DNA from: Gordius sp. MW1
Taxonomy: Eukaryota; Nematomorpha; Gordioida; Gordea; Gordiidae
Assembly (NCBI GenBank): GCA_964036665.1
Contig: OZ038526.1
Coordinates: 17,484,001 to 17,548,000, forward strand
Length of the DNA stretch: 64,000 nt
Direction of reading: 5' to 3'
The stretch's first letter is position 1. The number at the start of each line of letters is the position of its first letter. A program made the position numbers and the translations under genes. Below, one piece after another: positions 35,275-45,943 of this stretch. The notes under the pieces were generated by a model. That model saw nothing but the letters and a program-made list of their open reading frames with translations. It ran no database searches and was not told the origin of the DNA.

Positions 35275-36170
35275 GGTACAGCAAGATCGGTTGAGGGGTT
35301 AGAATGTGGAAGGTGCAAAGTAAGATTGGCAGCGTGGTCGCTAATACAGATAGTTCCTGGCAGGCCGTTGCAGGTCCAAATGCAATCGAGGTTGGTGCGT
35401 GCGTGAATGTGGAAATAATCCTAATTGCTGCAATAACTGAAGTTTGGCATGGTCCGTGAAATTGGATGGGTTATTCAAAGTTTATACTACCTAGGGTGAT
35501 GGTGGAGGAGGAGAAGTGAATTTAGGTGATGCGAAATGTATGAGTAAAAAAATTACCTAGCAAAGTTTGGGACTAAATTGAAATGGGGAAAAAATTAAAA
35601 TGAGTGTTTAAAGTTTTGGCACTTTAAGCGGCTCGATTCGGAGCAAGGTTATCTCTAAGTCTCGCCTGACACACACAAAATAGGGTTAATAAAGTCGGTC
35701 AAAACTCCGAACCCTCAAACACAGGCGCCTGTCTTTGAATATAAATGTATTAAATAACTGACGAGGAAGCCCAGGAGTGTTGGTGAAATTTACCACGTTG
35801 TAAACACCTTGTGTATGTATCAAAACAATAAGCGTTTCAATCATACACACTGTAAAGTGAGGTCTATATTTTTTGAAAAATAAATATACTGACGTTGGGG
35901 AACTTGAATTTTAACTTAAATGATAGAGGGTAGGTTAAAAACAATGTGAGGTTGCAAAAAATAAGTACTAACAGATGGCACAATTGCTTAAATATTTGTA
36001 CTGATAATCCACCCTAAAAATATAAAATTTATGCGGGATGAAAGATGCATTTAAAAATATTGCTTGCTAGTTGTGACCATTTTTAACTTCAATCATAAAA
36101 TTAAAGTCATTTTCAATCTCGGTTAATCGCGCAGGTAAAAGTTGAAAACTTAAGTTTATTTTTATTCCAA
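35275..36170. other. Region upstream of the elongase start, probable 5' UTR/promoter side
   Basis: No further coding exon is needed, because the first coding exon begins with an ATG preceded by a stop. This is where the 5' UTR and promoter of the minus-strand elongase should lie, but I cannot identify a TATA box or initiator reliably. No repeat arrays are seen. Confidence 0.35.
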
Positions 36171-36174
36171 TATT

Positions 36175-37440
36175 AATTGCTATGCAATTTATGGGCTCGT
36201 TTTTTGGTGTCCGTTGTCCGTCTACCCTCCCTATCTATTTGCATTGGGTATATTAGGTTATCGATTTTTTAAATTAATGCATGAGAAAGAGGTGCCCCAC
36301 CCCTCATCTCTATCAAGAGGTGCCCCACCCCTCATCTCTATCTCCCTCGCTTTCGGGCGGGGTCGGGTTTTAATTGCTACGTTAAATTAATGCCTAAGTA
36401 ATATCTATTCGTTTTTGAATTAGGTAACATTGATATTAATTGCTATAATTACCCTATGCCCTCCACTACAAGGGCCTATGCCTCTACTGATATGGGTCCC
36501 TGTGCCCCTACAAAAGCCTATGCCTCTATTAATGTGGGTTCGAACCCCGGCGAACGTTCTGAATTGCTGGTTCGATTCTCGGAGAGGGCAAATTTTTTTT
36601 TTATTTTTTAAATTAAATTAATATCTTTTTCCTGTTACTACCATTGATAATATGACTTTTTGGCCGTTCGCTTGTTCTATTATTGTTTCACTTTATTATA
36701 TAATAAACATAAATAAAAGTTGTTTACTTTTAATTGCTATGCAATTTAACTAGTTTTTGGGTTAAGTTTTTTTGACTCTTATGATTGTTCTTGTTACTAT
36801 CATTGATAATAAGACTTTTTGGCAGTCCGCTGGCTGCTGACCAATGAAAAAAATGACCATTGGCCAAAATGTGAATCCGAGTTTATTTTTTCGTTTTTTT
36901 TGACTATTATGATTGTTCCTGTTACTACCATTGCTATTATGACTTTTTGGCCGTCCGCTGGCTCCTGACCGATGGAAAAAATGACCATTGGCCAAAATGT
37001 GAATCGAAACTATTTTTTTCGTTTTTTTTGACTATTATGATATTTCCTGTTCCTACCATTGCTATTATGACTTTTTGGCCGTCCGCTGGCTGCTGACCAA
37101 TGGAATAAAATGACCATTGGCCAAAATGTGATTCGAAAATTTTTTTTTTCGTTTTTTTAGACTATTATGAATTTATATCCACTTTTACCGTTTCCTGGCT
37201 GCTGACCAATGGAAAAAATGACCATTGGCCAAAATGTGATTCGAAATTTTTTTTTTCGTTTTTTACTCTTATGAATTTATATCCACTTTTACCGTGTGCT
37301 GGCTGCTGACCAATGGAAAAAAATGACCATTGGCCAAAGTGAGCATCAAATTTTTTCTTTCCGTTTTTTTTGGCTATCATTGACTTATAGAGTATCTGTT
37401 GGTACTGACCAATAGAGAAAAATGACCATTGGCCAAATTT
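36175..37440 (-). mobile_element. Minisatellite-bearing element with terminal hairpin, copy 3 (reverse)
   Basis: It begins with AATTGCTATGCAATT (36175-36189) followed by TATGGGCTCG, the reverse of the end of copies 1 and 2. A B-box-like GGTTCGATTC with a long T-run sits at 36571-36610, then array units in reverse (CTGCTGACCAATGGAAAAAA, TGACCATTGGCCAAAATGTG) at about 36815-37430. A second hairpin copy lies at 36732-36746. A 26-bp direct duplication, GAGGTGCCCCACCCC plus CTCATCTCTATC, is at 36290-36342. Confidence 0.6.
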
Positions 37441-37696
37441 TTGATTTTTTTAATTAAAAATTGTTCAAATTCAACAAAAATTTCTCCCAACAATTCTGCA
37501 AATTCTTAACATTGCGATGTTTTATAATATAATGTTTGTTAGACCCATAATCACTAAAGGCCATAAAAACTAATGTAATACGCAACTAGATACATACATA
37601 CTAAATCTAACCCTAACCCTTGCCTATATTACATTTTACCTATATTACATTTTGCCTATAAATGGAAAATTTGTATAAATAATTAATTAATCATTA

Positions 37697-37865
37697 GGCA
37701 TTTAATACCCCCCTATAGGCATTCTCGCCCCTTCCCACCTTTCTCGCCCATAAATTGCATAGCAAATATGATACATTTATACGAAGTATAGATGAGTCGT
37801 CCCCCCCTTCCCTTCCCCCTTCCCTTCTCCCCTCCCCCTTCCCACGAGGGCCGAAGGCCCGAGTT
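37697..37865 (-). mobile_element. GC-type element, copy 3 (reverse), short form
   Basis: TAATACCCCCCTATAGGCAT, CTCGCCCATAAATTGCATAGC and CCCCTTCCCTTC tracts are the reverse of the tail of the 21851 and 26390 elements. In place of the multi-hairpin array there is one hairpin, GGGCC-GAA-GGCCC. The array is therefore a variable part of the family. Confidence 0.7.
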
Positions 37866-37884
37866 TTTTATTTATTTACCATGT

Positions 37885-38030
37885 ATTTTTATAAATTTAA
37901 AATTTGATAAAAAACATCTTAATATGTTCTTTTAATAGTTTATTATACCACCATCTATAAACATTTTTAATGGAAATGTAATTTTTCGAATTCGTTACCA
38001 TCTCGTAGCCTACCCCGAACTTTTTATAAT
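37885..38030. repeat. Partial third arm of the 38033 foldback family
   Basis: GATAAAAAACATCTTAATAT, ATACCACCATCTATAAAC, TGGAAATGTAATTTTTCGAA and ATCTCGTAG match 38910-39015 in the same orientation. It abuts the left end of the complete foldback, which suggests a nested or tandemly broken copy. Confidence 0.6.
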
Positions 38031-38032
38031 TT

Positions 38033-39352
38033 GGCCATTCCGTGTCGATTCGTCAACAAAAGACTATTTTCGTCCGACTATCTAAGATCAGGATAATAAT
38101 TGGCGAGAGTGTAGGTCTCATTAGAGTAATTTACGAAAATTTTAGCCATTTTGGGCCAATACTTTTTTAGTTATGGACGTCTAAAGGGACAAAATTAAGT
38201 TCGGGAGCGTTTTATGGATTTCACTATATTTGTCATATTTTTAAAAGTAATTGCGTTAGTCACTCAAATTTTGGTGCATTTTGTTCCTAAAAAATCCTCT
38301 ATCGAAATAATTTAACCAAAAACCTCAAACCTGTATATGAAATCATCATTTTCACAATGTGCACTCCTTTATGACTCATGATCATATTTCGATGATAAAA
38401 AGTTTGTAATCGGCTACGAGATGGTCAAGAATTCGAAAAATTACATTTCCACCAAAAATATTTATAGATGGTGGTATAATCAATTATCTCAAGAACATAT
38501 TTAGATGTTTGTTTTTTTTCAAATTGCAAATTTTTAAAGAATATATTGCAAATAAATAATATTGGATTAAAAATCAACTTAAAGTATGAACTTTTATCTA
38601 CAGGATGGTCAAATAACCGAGTTTGAAAATAACTTTAACTTTAATGAGCAAGCAAACTTTTTTAATACACCTTTCATCCTGCATAAATTTTTTATTTTTA
38701 GCATGGATTATCAGAACAAAATAAAAATACATGAGTAATTTTGCCATCATATTAGTATTTATTTTTTTTCAACCTCTCATTAATTTTGATTTACCCCTAT
38801 ATCATTTAAATTTAAGTTAAAAGTCAGGATTTAATTTTCTAACTCGAATAATTGCCCATTGCGCAGAAAAAAAGATCACAATATATTCTTTATAGATTTG
38901 CATTTTGATAAAAAACAAACATTATAATATGTTCTTGTGATAATTAATTATACCGCCATCTATATATATTTTTGGTGGAAATGTAATTTTTCAAATTTTT
39001 GACAATCTCGTAGAGCCGATCCCAAATTTTTTATGATTTAAATATGATAATGGGTCATAAAGGAGTGCACATTGTGAAATTGATGACTTCACATACAGGG
39101 TTAATATGTTTTTAAAATTTATTTGAGTGAATAACGCAATTACTTTCAAAATTATGACAAAAATAGTAAAATCCATAAAACGCTCCTGAACGTGATTATG
39201 GCCCTTAAAACCTCCATAACTTAAAAATTATTGGCCCAGCTAAAATTTTCAGAAATTACTCGAGTAGATGAGGCCTACACCCTCACTAAAATTACCTGAT
39301 CTGATATGGTTGGTCGAAAATCGTCTTTTTTTTGACGATCCGATAAATGGCC
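38033..39352. mobile_element. Foldback element related to the one in elongase intron 1
   Basis: Arms about 38033-38560 and 38860-39352 are inverted copies (GGAGCGTTTTATGGATTT, AAAGTAATTGCGTTA, GTGCACTCCTTTATGAC, AATGTAATTTTTC). Terminal GGCCATTCCGTGTCGATTCG pairs with GACGATCCGATAAATGGCC, less well conserved than the inside. The order of motifs, including CGAAAATTTTAGC..TTTGGGCCA and AGTTATGGACGTCTAAAGG, parallels 33060-33200, so both belong to one wider family. No protein is encoded. Confidence 0.8.
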
Positions 39353-42300
39353 CATATATTGACGTAGCCATGGATAGGGCGTTCCCCACCCTAAATGAAA
39401 TTTTCTTTAATACAAATAGCCTAAAATTTTTTAAAAAAATATGTTTTGCCCCCCTCCCCCTCCACAATTCAACTTAACTTTAGTTAATATAGAGACTTGG
39501 CAAATTTACACGGAAATTTAAATTATTACATCAAAATTAAATATTAATATGAGATTACTAGTTACGTTTGTGTAATTATTCATTTATTTTCTATTTTACT
39601 ATCAAAGTTAAATAGACATTAGAAATTATTTTGCAAATCAAATTGTAAGTTCTATTTTTAGACGAATAAAATGTTTAATTTAAAGTATTCATGAAAATGA
39701 TAATTCCTTTTTATATTGTAAAAATATGATTCACTTGAAAATTTATATTGATCATAAATTTTCATCCAATGTAGGAAATTGACTTTTAAACGCCTTGTTC
39801 ATGTATCCACAATAATATGTATATAAATCTTACAAACGTTATTCTCATTGCACTAGCGGGCAATGTCGTATTTATTCTCTTACAAAGCCATCGCTAATGT
39901 ATACACCAACGGAAACAAATATATAATTAAATTTTTATAATTTAGAATTAAAAAATCGTTTAAATATTCTATATTTATTTGTATAAAATGATGAGTTTTC
40001 ATGTACGTTGAGGCCAGAGCATTAATTAAAGAGCAAAAAATATTTTAAAACAAATTTTTTTGTTTACACTCAAAATTTTTTGTCCCCCCCCCCCCCCTTA
40101 ATCCAAATTTTGGCTACGCCCATGTCCTTATTGATCAATTTAAGTTTATTACGGGGTAAAAATTTTTTAACTTTTGCTTAAATTTTTTCGCCCCCCCCCC
40201 CGAATCCAAAACCTGGCTACGTCCATGGCTATATAAAATTTATAACAGAACCCCTGGAGTGTATTATATTTCTTGTTGGTTTTATACATAAATATTGAAA
40301 TGCAGACAAATCATTTTACCAGAGAAGTTAACTAATTATGTGATGTAAAAAAGAAATCCTCTAACAGAAGACTATAGGTAGTATTTCAATTTCATTTTTA
40401 AATGAAACCGAATTGTCCGGTGTCTTGGTTCAAGCCCGTCTGTGGCCGATTTAAATTAACAACGATTACACGACCGTTTCCAAAATGTTGAGGTGCCCTT
40501 CTCTAAAATTATTTTCTCCGACCGAGCTCGCCCGTTATATTTATAAAGTTTAAAAGCCCTCCGTACCTGCCCGCTGACCATTTTTTTGCTTAAACTATCT
40601 TCGGCTTTTGTATACAACATTAAAATAAAATAGTTTCTATATTTTAACTAATCAGGTAGACAGGTAAACATGCTAAAATATAAAAATTATCATATGTAAG
40701 AGTATTTATTTTAAAAGTGTAAATGTAAAATGAACACAATCATTTGTACACAAATAGTTCAGTCCAATTTCTTACATTTTACTAAAAAAACGAGGTGGGT
40801 AATAAAATTTATAAACAATAAATGCAAATAAATGTTTGTGTACCTAAATTCTTTAATAATCTAATCATTAAAAGTCTCTAGGTAAAGCCTTATTATGACT
40901 AACTAACAACGCGTAGAGCGGCTTAAAACTAAAAAATGAGATAGGGTTTAATTAAAAAATTTGGATTTGAGAAACGCAAAATCTGGAATCCTTCGAAAAA
41001 GCACGTACGGCCACGCAGACGAAAAGTTATAATTATAACATGGTCCATCCTATCCTGGCATTACCATGTGAAGCGAATTGTCAATCGAAATGTTGTAGCT
41101 GGTAAAGTAGTATACCAGGGAAAAAATAAAAATACTACACTTCTCGCATAATAATCAACAAACTTTATACAGGCCCCCCACATTTTGCCTAAATAAATTA
41201 AAAAGGGGTAGGTCTTGTAAAGCAGGTTAAGGTTATGAATAAAACCAGTGTTTTTGACCAAAAAATTACAGAATAAAACAATTATTGCCTAAAAATAAGG
41301 AATTTTCGTTCAGATGACCCATTTTAGTGGCTAGTGGCGTAGTAATAATATTAATTAAGGGGGGGATTTCCCGCTCATAGCTTGAGGTCTACGAAAGCAC
41401 CGTTTAATAACACAGCTGTCGAGAAAGGTGAGAAATATAATGCCAAAGTTTTAGGGAATTATTAAAGAAAAAAACATAATGATTTATGATGGTATGGTAT
41501 TATTTCATTCTTAAAATTTTTAACGGATATAGTGGAGCGGTGTATTTAAAAGTTCTTTTGGCGTCCAATATTGATTTGAGGATATTCTATTGTTTGTTTT
41601 ACGAAATTTATAAAAATTGTAAAAATTTAAAACATTAATATCTCTTTTTGGCAAAAGGTATTGGAAAGCTCAACAAAAAAACGTCATTTAAAATGCACCT
41701 TTTTGGATATTGCGAAATATGGATGGGCCTAGTTTAACTCCGCGTTTGACGAAATGGTGTTGAAATGGCGGCACCCCAAAAAGTTAACAATCATCATTTT
41801 GCCCCTTGCTAAAATCCTGAATACGTCCCATTAAATATATCCCAGTCGATCATATTAACTAGAAAATTATATGAACCACTTCAAACCTAAAAAAATTTAA
41901 AGTTATATTCTAATGAATTATTTCTAATTTCCATGGTAACCTGTACCATTTTCAAGGCATAGTTCCATAATAACAGTATTTATATAGCTTCTGTACTTAA
42001 AGCGTTGGTACTATGCAGTTCCATTAGGTATCGATGCATTCGACCAAAGTTTAACTGACAAAATGTCTATGAATGTCTATGAATTTTTAACGAAAATGCT
42101 CTTTGAGAGGGGTTTACAGAGACGAAAACGTTAGGGTTAGTGTTTTAGGTCGGGGTTTTAGGTTAGGGTTAGAGTTAGATGCACACATTTAAATCGACAA
42201 ATGCATTTTCGTAGACATTTATTTGTTTTTTGCTTTTTTGTCAATTGCAACTGAATCGTTCCATTAGTATTGCGATCATATGAGGCAAGAGGATATGATT

Positions 42301-44805
42301 TATAAATTTAGTGCAAAAAACTAATTACAGTCTGTATAATGGCTAATGCGTTACCAACGCTAAACTTTCATGTTAAGCCTCATTTTCTACAATAAAGACA
42401 CTTAGGGCTGAAATGCACCAATTTAACATTCCTTTTTAATAACTATATTAACGCAATAAAATTGTCACCAAATATTCAAATAATCACGAATTGCCTATAA
42501 TCTGGTCATTTGATGAAAGTTAAACCCATGAGTGTGGTTCTGATTCTTGAAGACCTTTAAAACGGTGGAGAACTTTTCAATTGTCATAACACCTAAAAAC
42601 TAGAATTCGGTAAAATTTGAAAAAATTCGCTATAATTTTTTTTTTCAGCGTTAAACACTGACGCTGATGCCAAAAATACAATAAATTTCTTCTCCATCGT
42701 ATGCATTTAGAATCTACATTAAAAATCGAATGTCCACAAACTCCACAAATATATAAATTTAAGATGAGTCAATTCAAACACAAATCAATAATCATTATAG
42801 GTACCAAAATTAATTTGGGGTTAAATTCAAAGTTTAGCGCATACCGAGATCGCGCGGTTTGTAATAACTTTTTACACCAAATCCTATGTAGATTTTGCTT
42901 ATAAAAAGGGTGCGTAGGCGGAAGGGACGGAAAATTTGCCCCCACCCCAGCAAATATTTCAAAAATTTCTTCGGTCCAATATAAATTTATTTATGAATTA
43001 AAAGTATTTATAGTTGCATAAAAAAGTATACCAAAACACGAAATAATTTAGAAGTATTTATACATTTATTTTTAAATTTAATGTTTGACAACGGTACCTG
43101 GCCCTACCACACTTATAAGTGGCAAAAATTATGGGGTAGTTCTCTTAGGTATCTGAATACTTTATTTCTCTTTCACATCTTGATAAATTTTTCAGCTATA
43201 AATTGTTACCATGCAAACTTGTGGAAAAGAGCTCTTGACATTCAACATGTCATTGCATGTGCATATAATATTGCAACTCTGATAAAATCTATGAAAAACA
43301 GTTTGACGAAAAATCTCATAAAATCGCTTTGTTAGCGAAAACTAAGTTATATATGGAATAGATCTAAAAGAACCTCGGTTTGCAAGAGGCAATATTGTAG
43401 CAATATTTCAAGAAAATTGAGGTTTATTAACAATGCCTATCGCCTCTCGATTCCTTTTTTAATAACTAAATGAAGAACCATCGATAAAAATTAAGTTCTA
43501 ACTAACTTTTTAATTCTTTCCGCAAAATCCCTCAATTAGGGCTACAGGCTCGAAAAATTTTGCCCTAATATGGCACAATCATCAATCTAAAATCAGACTT
43601 TATTTATAATATAAGATTTCAAAAGACCTATCGTCCCAAGAATGCTCTAGACGCCCTAATAGTTTTAAATTGTAATTAAACTATTGCCTGATAAAACCAC
43701 ACTATTTTGTCTTCCCAACACCACATGCACCAATGAGCGAGGTTTGAGGATTGAAAATTAATTTAATTTGAATCACAACATCGATTGAATATGATCTAAT
43801 CAAAAAACACATTAAAACAAATTAGACATTATAGACATAATTATGGCAAATAAATAGGGTTTCTATCAAAAAATTCGATCGAAGGAGAGGGTACTTTCAA
43901 ATTTCTTGAATGGAGGAAAGGTGCTAAGTATTTTACATTACACATGCATTGAATTTTTTGAACATTTTGGGAGAGGGGGTCTTCTCTCCCCCAACCTCCC
44001 CTTTGAAAGAAACGATAAATAGTGAGGGTTCTGTAATTGAAATTCGAAGACCTAGTAAGGCCGTTATTCATCATAAACAAAATCACAATAGAGACGAGAC
44101 GGCAAATTAATTTTAAATGGCAGGCGAGACCATAGAAAACCCGATAAGTGCGGGCTTAAGAAAATAACGCTATTGTGAACAAAAACTTCAAATTTACTAT
44201 TTTGACTATTACTGATATCGGCAAAGCTTTTATATGCTTAAATCAATTTGACCTGGACGTTTAAGCCAACGTTTTTTATGTAAGATCGAATTAAAATTTA
44301 ATTCGCGAATGAATAGGGTGGGCCGCTTCTGACTTTGCAAGGCTTTAATTTAAATCGTGCACAGGAGGCCCAAAACTCAAAAAAAACTTGATACATGGCC
44401 CTGATTGAGGCTACAAAATTGATTGACCTTCAAACAAAGTCAATTTTTTCAGGCGTCTCTGAATAATTTAATCCAAAACGTTTTGAGAAACTCATGCCTA
44501 ATCCCTGATCCAGATTTGCTTAAAGGTAGAACTTGAGTACGTGATCAGTAAGTAGTTCGAATTTCATAACGTAGGCCACAACGTTTCAATTAAGGTTATC
44601 AGCGCCGGGGTTTAAGATTAAATATTTAAATCGTTCAGAAAGTTATGTTGAAAGCTACATGACGAAACTCATAAATTGAGCCCATAAGTGTGGAATTTTG
44701 ACTGTTTAAATGTATTAAACTCTTATAATTACTATTTAAATCACAAGAATCCCAAGCGTTAAGCGCTCTTTCTTTTCCACAAAAAAGAGATTATATCACG
44801 AGGAG
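39353..44805. other. Long AT-rich stretch without a supported gene
   Basis: Contains cgtagcc-type ends with C-tracts (39367-39475, 40085-40130, 40190-40230), a GCCCG-rich block at 40405-40575 reminiscent of hAT ends, and degenerate GGGTTAG/TTAGGTT strings (42128-42178). A block at 43555-43745 is related to the repeat at 15165-15395. Short open frames, including 43081-43335, show no domain I recognise. Confidence 0.45.
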
Positions 44806-44813
44806 ATCCCAAT

Positions 44814-45935
44814 TAGAGATCTGCACGGGCAGGCCCGACCCGCGGACAGGCCTAAAAGCCCGGCCCGCGGGCGGGTATGGACGGGCTTTGTATCATAAAA
44901 ATTTTAACGGGCCGGTCCCGGACGGGCTTAACAATTAATGGAACGGGCTCGTGCGGGCCTGAGATTTTTTAACGGGCTTGAACGGGCCTGACGTTTTATA
45001 AACGGGCTAAAGATTATAAAAACGGTAAAGGAATTACAAAGGTCCTTAAAAGTCAGACAATATAAATTTTTTATTAATAATATCGATATTAATTGCTTAA
45101 TTTTTTAACCTCTAATTTGTATATCTTGTAGTATTTATTCTTTTATCGAGTGCTAAATTAGACTTCAAAACATTTTTATTCTATTTAGATTTTTGTTTAC
45201 ATAATTTAAGATTATAGCTTCGTATATATATTTTTTAAGTAAGTTCAATTACATACTTACAATGCACCAAAATTTTTGTGTTTAAATTTATCACAAATTT
45301 TACTGGTATATATTAATAAGGCCATATAATTTAATAAATATTTTTGTTCTAAATAAAACTTAGGTGTTTTAACTGATATAAATCGATCAAATCGATGTAA
45401 ACTACTTTTTGAAAGTTGAATATTCTCATGTAATTTTATTAAAGTATTTTAATTTAATGGTAATAATAAACTTCTTAGGTGCATTAACTTAAATTAATCG
45501 AATAAAAGTAAAGTGATGAAAGTGGAATATTCTAATTTAATTTATTATAGTAATTTAATGGTAGTACTATATTAAATTTTTTTAGGTGTATTAACTGCGG
45601 AAATAATTGATGATTTATTATTTTTACATAATAATTATTAATTTTTTTTTTGTCAAAAAATAAATTAAATACGAGATTTTTGATGAATTGGGCCGGGCGC
45701 GGAGTTTTAAACAAATTTGAACAGGCTTAAGCGGGCCTGACGTTTTTCTAAACGGGTATGAAGGGCCTGAAAAATTTACGGACGGGCTCGGACGGGTTTA
45801 AAAAATTTAGGGACGGGCTAGGAAGGGCCTGAAGTGTTGAATAAAAACGGGCGGGCTCGGACGGGCATTAAAGTTTTGAAAACGGGTACGGGCGGGCGGG
45901 CCGACCTTCTAAAAACGGCCCGTTGCAGATCTCTA
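44814..45935. mobile_element. Non-autonomous hAT element, 1.1 kb
   Basis: Ends TAGAGATCTGCACGGGC and GCCCGTTGCAGATCTCTA are inverted repeats. The flanks ATCCCAAT (44806-44813) and ATCTCAAC (45936-45943) match at 6 of 8 positions, a decayed 8-bp TSD. The ends are packed with GGACGGGCT / AACGGGCCTGA repeats in both orientations. The AT-rich centre has no transposase. Confidence 0.88.
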
Positions 45936-45943
45936 ATCTCAAC

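Noticed and set aside
36457..36592. Possible tRNA gene (TGCCCTCC...GGTTCGATTC...GGAGAGGGCA)
   Set aside because: The span is about 135 bases, no A box or anticodon arm can be laid out, and the B box sits at the place where the other minisatellite elements carry the same T-arm-like block.
42120..42180. Possible telomere repeat (GTTAGGGTTAG, TTTAGGTTAGGG)
   Set aside because: Only a few degenerate units, mixed registers and no array; the AACCCTA strings in the 310-bp MITEs show such strings occur inside mobile elements here.
43081..43335. 84-codon frame starting MFDNGTWPYHTYKWQKLW
   Set aside because: No domain recognised, no splice or neighbour support, AT-rich local composition; open length is compatible with chance.
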